This document shows positions 35,210 through 44,321 of a stretch of DNA of 64,000 nucleotides, one piece after another (within the stretch, counting starts at the first letter, position 1; each line of letters opens with the position of its first letter). Position numbers and translations under genes: made by a program. Origin of the DNA: Pseudomonadota bacterium (GTDB lineage Bacteria > Pseudomonadota > Gammaproteobacteria > Burkholderiales > Burkholderiaceae_B); assembly GCA_023387815.1 (NCBI GenBank), contig JAEWHK010000005.1, positions 1 through 64,000 of the forward strand, read 5' to 3'. The notes under the pieces are model-generated. The model saw nothing but the letters and a program-made list of their open reading frames with translations, searched no databases and was not told the origin of the DNA.

Positions 35210-35698
35210 TCAGGCGAACCGAGAGCGTTGCCGCGTCCGGCCGAAGAGGGCGAAAAGACTGAGGACCAGCAGGAAGACAAACAGCAGCAGTGCCCACAGC
35301 ACATACTCGACGCCCAGCACACTGACTTTTGCATCCATGCATGTAGCATAGATACCGAAAAGCCATGGCACCGCAGCATCGAGCCCGGTTGTTTTGGACA
35401 TGAAAATATCAGCAAAGGTGCGGTCGCAGGATACCATCTGTGAAGCGACTGTGTGCTGATACCAGGCAGCGATTATTCCTGCGCCAGACAGGGCGACTGT
35501 GAATAACGCTGCGAATCGCTTCAGTACGCCTGGAAGAAAATTGCCCACCAGACACAGGATGGCGATGACCAGCAGAATCAGCCGCTGCAAAACGCACCAG
35601 GCGCAAGGCGGCATACCAAACACATGCTGGCTGACAAGTGCGACACCCAATGCGAGCAGGCAGAGTACGGCAATAAGATTCAGGCGAGACTGGGTCAT
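35210..35698 (-). CDS. dsbB: Disulfide bond formation protein DsbB
   Basis: A 162-residue four-span inner-membrane protein that reoxidises DsbA using ubiquinone. The first cysteine pair is Cys32 and Cys35 in PPCAWCVLQR; the second is Cys91 (VSCDRT) and Cys120 (YATCMD), in the second periplasmic loop as expected. The E. coli protein has 176 residues. Its ATG overlaps the stop of the MarC-like gene by four bases, so the two are co-expressed. No dsbA is present in the window. Confidence 0.94.
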   Translation of the reverse strand: MTQSRLNLIAVLCLLALGVALVSQHVFGMPPCAWCVLQRLILLVIAILCLVGNFLPGVLKRFAALFTVALSGAGIIAAWYQHTVASQMVSCDRTFADIFMSKTTGLDAAVPWLFGIYATCMDAKVSVLGVEYVLWALLLFVFLLVLSLFALFGRTRQRSRFA

Positions 35699-36408
35699 AG
35701 GGTGGTCCGGGAATAGGTTGAAGAAATATCGGCATAAAGGCGCATGATCAGTTCATGCGCGCCGTCCCACATAATCTGGACACCGATACAGAGCAGGATG
35801 AATGCGGACAGTCGCATGAAAACGGCTGTCCCTGATTTGCCTAGACGGGCAAGAAAACGGGCGGCAAAGCGCAGGCAGAAAAACAGGATGGCGCTAACGC
35901 TTATAACGGCCAGGATCATGCCTGTCACGCTCATGACGCCAGCCGCAGCACTGATGAAATCAAAAGAGGCGCCGACCGTGATGGCTGCAGAGATACTGCC
36001 GGGGCCGCAGGCAATCGGGAACGTGAGTGGGTAAAAAGCGCTGGCTTTGACCTTGTCCTGAGAATAATCTTCCACCAGTTTTTCGTGCGCATCGGTGTCG
36101 GGATCTTTCGCATTGACCAGTTGCCATGCGCTGGCCACCACCAGCAGACCGCCACCGACCCTGACGATTGGCAATGAGATGCCAAAAAAGCGCAGCACCA
36201 TGTTGCCGAACAATGCTGCAAGCGTCAGCATGATGAAAACATTGATGGCAATGCGTTTTGCCAGGAGCTTGCGCGTGGCGCTGCTGGCGCCCTCGGTCAT
36301 GGTCAGAAAAATGGGCGCAACTGCTGGCGGGTTGACGATAGGCAGCAGGGTAGCCAGAACGAACAGAAAGCTTCGGCTGAAAATCAATAGGTAATCGTTG
36401 ATACTCAT
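35695..36408 (-). CDS. MarC/UPF0056 family inner-membrane protein
   Basis: A 237-residue protein with about six hydrophobic segments. The family motif region FVLATLLPIVNPPAVAPIFLTMT is at the N-terminus, and TFPIACGPGSISAAITVGASF is the second conserved repeat half. MarC proteins have no established transport substrate; an early link with multiple antibiotic resistance in E. coli was later withdrawn. The gene lies six bases after glnD and overlaps dsbB, forming a map-glnD-marC-dsbB series on the reverse strand. Confidence 0.88.
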   Translation of the reverse strand: MSINDYLLIFSRSFLFVLATLLPIVNPPAVAPIFLTMTEGASSATRKLLAKRIAINVFIMLTLAALFGNMVLRFFGISLPIVRVGGGLLVVASAWQLVNAKDPDTDAHEKLVEDYSQDKVKASAFYPLTFPIACGPGSISAAITVGASFDFISAAAGVMSVTGMILAVISVSAILFFCLRFAARFLARLGKSGTAVFMRLSAFILLCIGVQIMWDGAHELIMRLYADISSTYSRTTL

Positions 36409-36414
36409 TGTCGG

Positions 36415-39018
36415 CTACGGTTGTACTGTCAGATTATTGATTGCTGTGAGCAAATCACGTTTGAATTGCATTTGGGTGCGAGGATTGTCCAGCGCACTGC
36501 CACCTAGAATGAAAATATCTTCAACACGATCACCCAGCGTCATGACTTTGGCCATTTGCAGATTGATCTGGTGACGCTTGAAGGTGTTGGCAAGTGCATA
36601 AAGAATACCAGGACTATCCATGGCTGTAATTGATAGACGCCAATACTGACTGTTCTCGTCCGGTAAAAGTTCAATAATCGGCACTAGCGGGAAGGTGCGT
36701 GAACGGCGCACGTTTGCGCCCACCACATATCGGTTACGGTTGAACTTCAGCGGTTCATCCTGATCGGGCAGCGGTTCGTTCAGGCGATTTCGCAGACCAT
36801 GCTCTATCAGTGGCACATTGGACCGGATATCGGCGTCGATGGCAGCACTATCAACGACAAAACTGTCCAGTGCGTAACCCTGTCTGGTGGTATGGATTCG
36901 TGCATCCAGAATATCAATACGCTGTTCATAGAAATACGAGCAGATCTGCTCAAAAAGGTCAGGGCGGTCATTCACATATACCATGACCTGAATGCCTTCA
37001 TTGTTTTCCGTAGGTCGTGCGCGAACCTCGGCGCCTACCTGCGGAAGCATGCGGTAAAGTAGCCTGGTGTGCCAGGCAATATCGCGCGCTTCGTGCCGTA
37101 AAAAGTAGGCGACGTCCAGCGTGTTCCAGAATCGATCGCGATCCTCATCGCTGATTCCTGAAAATCGTACCAGCGCCATGGCTTCATTTTTCCGCTGGGT
37201 CAGCACCGATTGCCGGTCAAAAACGCGACTGCCAAGGGCCAGCAGTGTGTAATTGTACAGATCCTCCAGCAGCTTGCCTTTCCATGCATTCCATACTTTC
37301 GGACTGGTGCCTCGAATATCTGCGACGGTCAGCAGATACAGAGCGGTCAGCCTCCTTTCCGTGCGCACAATATCGGCGAACTCCTGAATGACCGAGGGTT
37401 CCGACAGATCGCGTTTCTGGGCAAACGATGACATGGCCAGGTGTTGCTCTACCAGAAACTCGACGAGTTGCCGGTCTTCGGTCTCCAGATTGTGGTCTCT
37501 GGCGAACTTGCGCACATCGATGGCACCCAGAGTGGAATGGTTGCCGCCACGACCTTTGGCAATGTCATGAAACAGGGCGGCCACATAAAGCAGCCAATGA
37601 CGGTCCATATCAGCAATAAGCCGACTGGCCAGGGGATACTCCTGGGCGTGTTCCGGCATGGTAAAGCGACGGATGTTTCTGATCACCATCAGCGTATGCT
37701 GATCAACCGTGTAGACATGAAACAGATCATGCTGCATTTGCCCGACGATCTTGCGGAACACCGGAATGTACTGAGGCAGAATACTCAACATGGTCATGCG
37801 TCGAAATGCATGGACGATGCCGGTGGGCTGCTGCAGAATCTGCAGGAAAAGCCATTTGTTCACGGGATTGCGCCGGAACTGGGCATCGATCCGATGGCGT
37901 GAACTCCAGATCAGTCTTTGCAGCTTGGCTGACATATCGTTGACTTCGGGGTGCTGCTGCATCACCAGGAATGCCTTAAGCAGCAGCTGCGGTTTACGTT
38001 CGAAGGCATCGTCGGCAACCAGATCTAGCTGCTGACCGACGCGACAGAAGTCTTCGTCTATCATCACGCTGCAGTCTTTGACCGGAAAGAAATGTTCCCG
38101 GAAGCTCTGCATCATGATATGGCTCATGAGATAGACAATTCGCGCTGCCCAGTAATAGCGCTGCATCAGGACTTCGCCAGGCCGGCGCGCATCTGTTGCC
38201 CGGATTTTATAAACCTCGGCCAGCAGAGGCTGGGTATGAAACAACAGACGATCGTCGCGCTTGCCGGCGAGCATATGCAGGTCGATACGCAAACGTTTGA
38301 ACGCCTGCTCGGCTTTTGCACATTTGGCCGCTTCGTCGTGCGTCATGAGGCCGCCGCTGACCAGATCCCGCCAGCTGCCGGAAAGACCCGCCGCACGGCT
38401 GATCCACTGGATGGTCTGCAGATCGCGCAAGGCGCCTGGAGACTCTTTGCAGTTGGGTTCCAGGGAATAGGGGGTCTCGTTGTAGCGCGCGTAGCGCTGC
38501 TGCAATTCAAGTTGCTTTGCCAGAAAAAAGTCCTGTGGACTCAGCTGTTCGCGAAAGCGTGCTTCCAGCGTGTTGACCAGCTTGCGGTTACCCAGGATAT
38601 AGCGCAGTTCAAGCAAGGCGGTTTCAATGGTGATGTCACCGGCACTCTCGCTCAGGCAATCGTCTATGGTACGGACACTGTGGCCGATATCGAGACCCAG
38701 ATCCCACAGCGCAGAGACAAAGCGCTCGAGCATGGGTTTTTCATCTTCCTGTGGCGGATGCGCCAGCAGAATGAGCAGGTCAATATCTGAATAGGGATAA
38801 AGCTCGCCGCGGCCATAACCACCGATGGCGCACAGACTGGATCCGCCGGGCAGAGGAAAACTGGCAACGAGATCCCGCATGGCCTGGTCTGCCTGTTTGC
38901 GCAGGGTTATCAGCAGCGTATCGGGTCTTCCGCGAGAGGCGCGATAGGCTTCCAGAGCCTGGGCCTTTTGCTCGTTCAGTCGATTTCGAATCGCGATGGC
39001 CGGGCTGACGGTGTTCAT
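36415..39018 (-). CDS. glnD: [Protein-PII] uridylyltransferase / uridylyl-removing enzyme GlnD
   Basis: An 867-residue bifunctional nitrogen sensor (E. coli GlnD has 890). The nucleotidyltransferase domain has the active site GGYGRGELYPYSDIDLL at residues 66-82. An HD hydrolase domain has its His-Asp pair at 484-485 in LFHDIAKGRGGNHS. Two ACT domains for glutamine sensing cover about 690-770 and 800-867 (VYVNDRPDLFEQICSYF; AMDSPGILYALANTF). It uridylylates PII when glutamine is low and reverses this when high. It follows map by 35 bases, the conserved map-glnD order. Confidence 0.97.
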   Translation of the reverse strand: MNTVSPAIAIRNRLNEQKAQALEAYRASRGRPDTLLITLRKQADQAMRDLVASFPLPGGSSLCAIGGYGRGELYPYSDIDLLILLAHPPQEDEKPMLERFVSALWDLGLDIGHSVRTIDDCLSESAGDITIETALLELRYILGNRKLVNTLEARFREQLSPQDFFLAKQLELQQRYARYNETPYSLEPNCKESPGALRDLQTIQWISRAAGLSGSWRDLVSGGLMTHDEAAKCAKAEQAFKRLRIDLHMLAGKRDDRLLFHTQPLLAEVYKIRATDARRPGEVLMQRYYWAARIVYLMSHIMMQSFREHFFPVKDCSVMIDEDFCRVGQQLDLVADDAFERKPQLLLKAFLVMQQHPEVNDMSAKLQRLIWSSRHRIDAQFRRNPVNKWLFLQILQQPTGIVHAFRRMTMLSILPQYIPVFRKIVGQMQHDLFHVYTVDQHTLMVIRNIRRFTMPEHAQEYPLASRLIADMDRHWLLYVAALFHDIAKGRGGNHSTLGAIDVRKFARDHNLETEDRQLVEFLVEQHLAMSSFAQKRDLSEPSVIQEFADIVRTERRLTALYLLTVADIRGTSPKVWNAWKGKLLEDLYNYTLLALGSRVFDRQSVLTQRKNEAMALVRFSGISDEDRDRFWNTLDVAYFLRHEARDIAWHTRLLYRMLPQVGAEVRARPTENNEGIQVMVYVNDRPDLFEQICSYFYEQRIDILDARIHTTRQGYALDSFVVDSAAIDADIRSNVPLIEHGLRNRLNEPLPDQDEPLKFNRNRYVVGANVRRSRTFPLVPIIELLPDENSQYWRLSITAMDSPGILYALANTFKRHQINLQMAKVMTLGDRVEDIFILGGSALDNPRTQMQFKRDLLTAINNLTVQP

Positions 39019-39053
39019 GGTGTTCCTTGGAGCAGCGCGGGGCCTGAATGGAC

Positions 39054-39857
39054 TCAGGGCAGACTCTTGACAAACGCCGGCGGCGCGGGCATGCCCGGAG
39101 AGCGGGTGAGGATATCATAGCCGCTATCGGTCACGATCAGCGTGTGCTCCCATTGCGCGGACAGACTGTGGTCACGCGTTACAACGGTCCACTGGTCTGC
39201 CAGTACTTTAGTATCCCGGCGGCCCGCATTGATCATGGGCTCAATGGTGAAAACCATGCCTTTTTCCAGTCTGACGCCTTCACCGGGTTTGCCGTAGTGC
39301 AGCACTTGCGGATCTTCATGGAAGCGCTGGCCAATTCCGTGCCCACAATACTCCCGCACGACCGAAAAGCCGTTACCTTCCGCATGCTTCTGGATGGCGT
39401 GGCCGATGTCGCCCAGCGTTGCTCCGGGCTTAACCTGTTCGATGCCCAGCCACATGCATTCGTAGGTGATATCGGTCAGGCGACGGGCCAGAATGGAGGG
39501 TTCGCCTACATAAAACATGCGACTGGTGTCGCCAAACCAGCCATCCCGGATAACGGTGACATCAATATTAAGGACGTCTGAAGCCTTGAGTTTTTTGTCG
39601 CCGGGAATGCCATGACAGATGACATGATTGACGGATGTACAGACGGCACCGGTAAAAGGAGGGTAGCCGGGCGGCTGATAGCCGATGGTGGCCGATTCAA
39701 CGCCGATTTCATTCATGAAATCCAGGCAGATCTGATTGAGTTCTCCGGTTGTGACTCCCGGTTTGATGAAAGGCGCGACATGATCGAGCACCCTGGCCGC
39801 ATCTTCGCAGGCCGTTCGCATTGCTTTAATATCTTCCTGATTCGTCAGAGTTGCCAT
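39054..39857 (-). CDS. map: Methionine aminopeptidase, type I
   Basis: A 267-residue dinuclear metalloprotease (E. coli Map has 264) that removes the initiator methionine from nascent proteins. Metal ligands are visible: the two Asp in NIDVTVIRDGWFGDTS, His in YCGHGIGQRFHEDP, Glu in FTIEPMI and the late Glu in QWEHTLIV. It is divergent from rpsB with 345 bases between, the same neighbourhood as in E. coli, where map and rpsB are also divergent. A TATAAT at 39892-39897 on the reverse strand may be its -10 box. Confidence 0.97.
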   Translation of the reverse strand: MATLTNQEDIKAMRTACEDAARVLDHVAPFIKPGVTTGELNQICLDFMNEIGVESATIGYQPPGYPPFTGAVCTSVNHVICHGIPGDKKLKASDVLNIDVTVIRDGWFGDTSRMFYVGEPSILARRLTDITYECMWLGIEQVKPGATLGDIGHAIQKHAEGNGFSVVREYCGHGIGQRFHEDPQVLHYGKPGEGVRLEKGMVFTIEPMINAGRRDTKVLADQWTVVTRDHSLSAQWEHTLIVTDSGYDILTRSPGMPAPPAFVKSLP

Positions 39858-40202
39858 AAGTGCTTGAGTAAATAAGTAAAATAATAGTAGAATTATAGGC
39901 TTTCCCGGATTTGTTTGCCGAGTCTTTGCCTGGTTGTGGTAGTTTTACTGTACAGCCTGGTTGATTTGCTGACTATATGTAGAGAGTTAATGCGTAGAGA
40001 GTTAATGCGTATAAAGCGCGCAGAAACACAATGCGTAGGAGCACAACGCGGGAAACAGAACGGGGTGATGAAAACCCTGTTTCTGAAGCTGTTGTTTATA
40101 TAGCGTTTTTTGAATAGCGCGCCGTTTTTCCTAGGGTGTTGATTATATACAACAAAATCAATATCAAAGCGGTGCAGGAACCTAACCCTCTGGAGTTATA
40201 AC
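39858..40202. promoter_or_regulatory. Divergent map/rpsB intergenic region
   Basis: This 345-base region carries no recognisable gene; the small frame at 39915-40103 lacks any family signal. It holds a 15-base tandem duplication (39979-40011), a stem GAAACAG/CTGTTTC at 40052-40058 and 40077-40083, and close to rpsB an AT-rich stretch with TTGATT (40139-40144) and TATCAA 17 bases later, a possible rpsB promoter. A TATAAT on the reverse strand at 39892-39897 suits map. Ribosomal protein S2 represses its own mRNA in E. coli, so part of this leader may be an S2-binding structure, but I cannot identify it from the bases alone. Confidence 0.45.
39979..40011 (+). repeat. 15-bp tandem duplication upstream of rpsB
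   Basis: GTAGAGAGTTAATGC occurs twice without a gap (39979-39993 and 39994-40008), followed by GTA of a third copy. The copies are identical, so the duplication is either recent or under selection. Confidence 0.9.
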
Positions 40203-40952
40203 ATGTCTTTAATGCGTGAAATGCTTGAAGCTGGTGTGCACTTTGGCCACCAGACCCGTTACTGGAACCCAAAAATGTCTCAGTACATTTTCGGTCATCG
40301 TAACAAAATCCATATTATCAATCTTGAAAAAACGGTCGCCAGCTTCCTGGAAGCGCAAAAATTTGCGCGCCAGACTGCAGCTCGCGGTGGCAATATCCTG
40401 TTCGTTGGCACAAAACGCGCAGCCCGCGAAATCGTAGCAGAAGAAGCTGCACGCTGCGGTATGCCTTTCGTCGATAGCCGCTGGCTCGGCGGTATGATGA
40501 CCAACTTCAAAACGGTCAAAACGTCCATCAAACGTCTGAAAGACATGGAAGCGGCTGTTGCTGATGGCAGCAAAGAGCGCATGAGCAAGAAAGAAGCTCT
40601 CATGTTTGATCGTGAACTGGACAAGCTGAACAAATCCATTGGTGGTATCAAAGATATGAACACGCTGCCTGACGCGCTGTTCGTGATTGACGTCGGATAC
40701 CACAAAATTGCCATTCAGGAAGCCCGCACACTGGGTATTCCTGTGATCGCTGTTGTAGATACCAACCATTCTCCTGATGGCATTGATTACATCATTCCTG
40801 GTAATGATGACTCTGCCAAAGCCATCGCTCTGTATGCCAAAGGCATTGCAGATGCGGTCCAGGAAGGTCGTGAGCAGAACCTGAACGGTGTGGTTGAAAC
40901 CATCGTTGAAGGCGAAGAAGAGTTCGTCGAAGAAGTGCCAGAAAGCAACTAA
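40203..40952 (+). CDS. rpsB: 30S ribosomal protein S2
   Basis: A 249-residue ribosomal protein (E. coli S2 has 241) needed for assembly of the small-subunit head/body boundary and S1 binding. It starts MSLMREMLEAGVHFGHQTRYWNPKM, with the conserved zinc-free S2 motifs GTKRAAREIV and PVIAVVDTNHSPDGIDY. The C-terminus is acidic (VEGEEEFVEEVPES). A TCTGGAG ribosome site precedes the ATG. It starts the rpsB-tsf pair. Confidence 0.98.
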   Translation: MSLMREMLEAGVHFGHQTRYWNPKMSQYIFGHRNKIHIINLEKTVASFLEAQKFARQTAARGGNILFVGTKRAAREIVAEEAARCGMPFVDSRWLGGMMTNFKTVKTSIKRLKDMEAAVADGSKERMSKKEALMFDRELDKLNKSIGGIKDMNTLPDALFVIDVGYHKIAIQEARTLGIPVIAVVDTNHSPDGIDYIIPGNDDSAKAIALYAKGIADAVQEGREQNLNGVVETIVEGEEEFVEEVPESN

Positions 40953-41057
40953 GCTTTTCCGGCAGTCCAATGCGTCCGTCCCTGACGGGCGCGTTCGCCA
41001 CAAATGCAGCCCCGATTGACGTCAGCATGTCATCCGCTGCTGCTACCCTTATCAATC

Positions 41058-41088
41058 TCAGCGGCGCCGGCTGGTTCCGCGCCGCTGA
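41058..41088 (+). promoter_or_regulatory. GC-rich hairpin between rpsB and tsf
   Basis: TCAGCGGCGC (41058-41067) and GCGCCGCTGA (41079-41088) form a perfect 10-bp stem with an 11-base loop. Only ATCTTTCC follows, so it is not a clean terminator. In E. coli a site between rpsB and tsf attenuates transcription; this hairpin could do the same or mark mRNA processing. Confidence 0.5.
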
Positions 41089-41135
41089 TCTTTCCTGCCC
41101 GGCAGGATTGTTTACTAAATTTAACTGGAGTTATC

Positions 41136-42011
41136 ATGGCTGAGATTACCGCCTCAATGGTCAAAGAGTTACGCGAAAAAACTGACGCCCCCATGATGGA
41201 ATGCAAAAAAGCCCTGTCAGAAGCTGAAGGGGATATGGCACGTGCAGAAGAAATCCTGCGTGTCAAACTGGGCAGCAAAGCCAGCAAGGCGGCTTCACGC
41301 GTGACAGCAGAGGGCCTGATCGGTCTTTACGTCGCTCCTGATGCCAAAACCGGCGCCGTGGTTGAAGTCAACTGCGAAACAGACTTCGTTGCCAAAAACG
41401 AAGACTTCATCAACTTCGTCAACAGTGTTGCTCAGCTGATTTCCGAGAAAAACCCTGCTGATGTAGCCGCTCTGGCTGAACTGCCAATGGGTGAGGGCAC
41501 GGTTGAATCCACACGTGCTGCACTGGTTGGTAAAGTGGGTGAAAACATGGCAATTCGCCGCTTCACACGTTTCGAAACCGAAGATCAGCTGGCCAGCTAC
41601 GTACACGGTGGCCGTATCGGTGTTCTGGTTGATTTCAAAGGTGATGCAGAAGTCGGTAAAGACCTGGCTATGCACGTTGCCGCAACAAAACCCAAGGCAC
41701 TGGATGCGTCCGGCGTTGCCCCTGCCGATATCGAAGCAGAACGTTCTGTTGCTGAGCAGAAAGCCGCAGAATCCGGCAAGCCTGCAGAAATCGTTGCAAA
41801 AATGGTTGAAGGCTCAGTAGCCAAATTCCTGAAAGAAGTGACACTGCTGAACCAGCCTTTCGTTAAAAACGACAAACAAAGCGTCGAACAGATGCTGAAA
41901 GAGAAAAAAGCCGGTATCAACCGTTTCTCTCTGTTCGTCGTCGGTGAAGGCATCGAGAAAAAAGTGACCGATTTCGCAGCGGAAGTTGCCGCAGCGGCAG
42001 CCGGAAACTGA
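41136..42011 (+). CDS. tsf: Translation elongation factor Ts
   Basis: A 291-residue guanine-nucleotide exchange factor for EF-Tu (E. coli EF-Ts has 283). The N-terminal module and the TDAPMMECKKAL signature are present, followed by the core with VEVNCETDFVAKNEDF. The open frame reaches back to 41004, but the ATG at 41136 after CTGGAG gives the family start MAEITASMVKELREKT. It follows rpsB after 183 bases that contain a GC-rich hairpin, and ends at a strong terminator. Confidence 0.97.
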   Translation: MAEITASMVKELREKTDAPMMECKKALSEAEGDMARAEEILRVKLGSKASKAASRVTAEGLIGLYVAPDAKTGAVVEVNCETDFVAKNEDFINFVNSVAQLISEKNPADVAALAELPMGEGTVESTRAALVGKVGENMAIRRFTRFETEDQLASYVHGGRIGVLVDFKGDAEVGKDLAMHVAATKPKALDASGVAPADIEAERSVAEQKAAESGKPAEIVAKMVEGSVAKFLKEVTLLNQPFVKNDKQSVEQMLKEKKAGINRFSLFVVGEGIEKKVTDFAAEVAAAAAGN

Positions 42012-42115
42012 TTCTTCGAATCGACTTCCCTTCGCGCAGTCCTGTCAGCCCTTTTACCAGCGCAGGACCGCAGCGTCATTTGCCGGACAGCAGGCCATGC
42101 CTGTCTGTTCGTCCC

Positions 42116-42144
42116 AAGAATCCCCTTTTCAGGGGATTCTTTTT
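42116..42144 (+). terminator. Intrinsic terminator after tsf
   Basis: AAGAATCCCCT (42116-42126) pairs perfectly with AGGGGATTCTT (42131-42141) around a TTTC loop, and the T run continues to 42144. It separates rpsB-tsf from pyrH-frr. Confidence 0.95.
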
Positions 42145-42210
42145 GAATTCCGGAATTGTGATTGCCAGAGTGGTTACAATAGCGTGTCAATTTTCTAAGG
42201 TAGTTCGGCC

Positions 42211-42924
42211 ATGAGCAGCAAATATAAGCGTGTGCTTTTAAAACTTTCGGGTGAAGCGTTAATGGGCGAAGATGCCTATGGGATTAACCGCGCGACCATT
42301 AACCGGATGACGGGCGAAATCGCCGAAGTCTCAAAAATGGGTGTAGAGCTGGCCATCGTTATCGGAGGCGGCAACATTTTCCGTGGTGTGGCCCCCGGTG
42401 CCCAGGGCATGGATCGCGCCACAGCCGATTATATGGGTATGATGGCAACCGTCATGAATGCGCTGGCCCTGCAGGACGCGCTCAAGGCACATGGCGTGGT
42501 GACCCGGGTTCAGTCTGCGCTCAATATTGATCAGGTCATCGAGCCCTATATTCGTCCGAAAGCGTTGCGCTACCTGGAAGAGAAGAAAGTTGTGATCTTT
42601 GCCGCAGGTACGGGCAATCCTTTCTTCACAACCGACACGGCAGCTGCGCTGCGTGGCGCCGAGATCGGTGCAGAAATCGTCCTGAAGGCAACCAAGGTAG
42701 ACGGCGTGTATTCGGCCGATCCCAACAAGGACCCCACTGCAACCCGTTATTCACGGATCAGTTTTGACGAAGTGATTACACGCCGCCTGGAAATCATGGA
42801 CGCCACCGCATTTGCGTTATGTCGCGATCAGAAACTGCCCATCAAGGTATTCTCCATCAATAAAACCGGTGCGCTGGCCCGCGCAATTTGCGGTGAAGAC
42901 GAAGGCACACTGGTTCACGTATAA
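42211..42924 (+). CDS. pyrH: Uridylate (UMP) kinase
   Basis: A 237-residue bacterial-type UMP kinase (E. coli PyrH has 241) of the amino acid kinase fold, which makes UDP from UMP and works as a hexamer. Family segments are LLKLSGEALMG, IVIGGGNIFRG and NPFFTTDTAAALRGAEI. It lies downstream of the tsf terminator and needs its own promoter, and is followed 9 bases later by frr. Confidence 0.97.
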   Translation: MSSKYKRVLLKLSGEALMGEDAYGINRATINRMTGEIAEVSKMGVELAIVIGGGNIFRGVAPGAQGMDRATADYMGMMATVMNALALQDALKAHGVVTRVQSALNIDQVIEPYIRPKALRYLEEKKVVIFAAGTGNPFFTTDTAAALRGAEIGAEIVLKATKVDGVYSADPNKDPTATRYSRISFDEVITRRLEIMDATAFALCRDQKLPIKVFSINKTGALARAICGEDEGTLVHV

Positions 42925-42933
42925 AGGAAAATC

Positions 42934-43494
42934 ATGAGTATCCCCGAAGTACAGAAGTCGGCCGAAAGCCGCATGAACAAGTCGCTGGACACGCTGAAGA
43001 CAAATCTGGCCAAAATTCGTACTGGCCGTGCCCACGCAGGTATTCTCGATCATGTCACGGTCGACTACTATGGATCACAGGTGCCGGTCAGTCAGGTGGC
43101 AGCTGTTAACGTGATCGACGCAAGAACACTCAGCGTTCAACCCTGGGAAAAACAAATGGCGGGTCCGCTGGAAAAGGCCATTCGTGAGTCTGATCTGGGC
43201 CTGAACCCTGTTTCCATGGGTGAAAATATCCGTGTGCCCATGCCAGCCCTCACTGAGGAACGCCGTCGCGATCTGGCAAAAGTGGTGAAAAGCGAAGGCG
43301 AAGACGCCAAAATCGCCGTGCGTAATTTGCGTCGCGATGCCAACGACAGTTTCAAAAAACTGCTCAAGGACAAGGAAATCTCCGAAGACGATGAGCGTCG
43401 CGCTCAGGATGTTATTCAGAAACTGACAGACCGCTTTGTTGCCGAAATCGATAAAATCGTGACGCAGAAAGAAGCTGAAATCATGACGGTCTGA
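42934..43494 (+). CDS. frr: Ribosome recycling factor
   Basis: A 186-residue protein (E. coli RRF has 185) that, with EF-G, splits post-termination ribosomes. The helical domain carries LAKIRTGRAHAGILD, with the functional Arg, and the C-terminal RVPMPALTEERRRDLAKVVK helix is conserved. It is 9 bases after pyrH and 49 before uppS, so the pyrH-frr-uppS-cdsA-dxr order continues. Confidence 0.98.
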   Translation: MSIPEVQKSAESRMNKSLDTLKTNLAKIRTGRAHAGILDHVTVDYYGSQVPVSQVAAVNVIDARTLSVQPWEKQMAGPLEKAIRESDLGLNPVSMGENIRVPMPALTEERRRDLAKVVKSEGEDAKIAVRNLRRDANDSFKKLLKDKEISEDDERRAQDVIQKLTDRFVAEIDKIVTQKEAEIMTV

Positions 43495-43543
43495 TTTGCG
43501 GGCCCTTTTTCCGGTACCGTTTTATAACTGAATAGATCACCTC

Positions 43544-44311
43544 ATGAGTCAAAGTTCCACACTCTCTGTGCCCGATACCGGTCATCTTCCCAGACATATT
43601 GCCATTATCATGGACGGGAACGGGCGCTGGGCCACCAAACGTTTCCTGCCGCGCACGGCAGGGCACGCCAAAGGCGTACAGGCGGTGCGCCGCGTCGTGG
43701 AATATTGTGGCAGCAAAGGGATTGATTATCTGACGCTGTTTGCGTTCAGTTCAGAGAACTGGCGCAGACCCAAAGAGGAAGTCACGCTGCTCATGAAGCT
43801 GTTCGTACAGGCGCTGGAAAAGGAAGTGTCGCGCCTGAACAGCAACCAGGTCAGATTGCGGGTGGTCGGCGATCTCTCGCCGTTTGAGCCGTATTTGCAG
43901 AAGCTCATCCGCGAGGCCGAAGCCACCACCAGTGCCAATACCGGTTTGACGCTGACCATCGCAGCCAATTACGGTGGCCGCTGGGACATTCTTCAGGCCA
44001 TGCGTGCCATGATGCAGGACGAGCCCGGCCTGGCCGGCGATCCCTCAGCCATTTCAGAAGAAAAGCTCAGCAAATACCTGTGCATGAACTGGGCGCCAGA
44101 ACCGGATCTGTTCATTCGAACCGGTGGCGAAAGCCGGATTTCCAATTTCCTGGTGTGGCAACTGGCCTACACCGAACTTTATTTCACTGATTGTTACTGG
44201 CCCGACTTTGGCAGCAAGGACATGGATCGCGCGCTTGAGTGGTATCGTGGCCGTGAACGCCGCTTTGGGCGCACCAGTGCCCAGATTGCTGACGAGTCTC
44301 CATTTGCCTGA
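43544..44311 (+). CDS. uppS: Undecaprenyl diphosphate synthase (cis-prenyltransferase)
   Basis: A 255-residue Z-type prenyltransferase (E. coli UppS has 253) that makes the C55 lipid carrier for peptidoglycan and O-antigen. The catalytic Asp is in IAIIMDGNGRWA, the FAFSSENWRRP motif is present, and the C-terminal DLFIRTGGESRISNFLVWQL motif binds diphosphate. It precedes cdsA by ten bases. Confidence 0.97.
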   Translation: MSQSSTLSVPDTGHLPRHIAIIMDGNGRWATKRFLPRTAGHAKGVQAVRRVVEYCGSKGIDYLTLFAFSSENWRRPKEEVTLLMKLFVQALEKEVSRLNSNQVRLRVVGDLSPFEPYLQKLIREAEATTSANTGLTLTIAANYGGRWDILQAMRAMMQDEPGLAGDPSAISEEKLSKYLCMNWAPEPDLFIRTGGESRISNFLVWQLAYTELYFTDCYWPDFGSKDMDRALEWYRGRERRFGRTSAQIADESPFA

Positions 44312-44321
44312 GGGAGGGTAC

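Noticed and set aside
39915..40103. A 62-codon frame in the map/rpsB gap
   Set aside because: It crosses a tandem repeat, lacks a ribosome site and resembles no protein I know; the region is better read as a promoter and leader.
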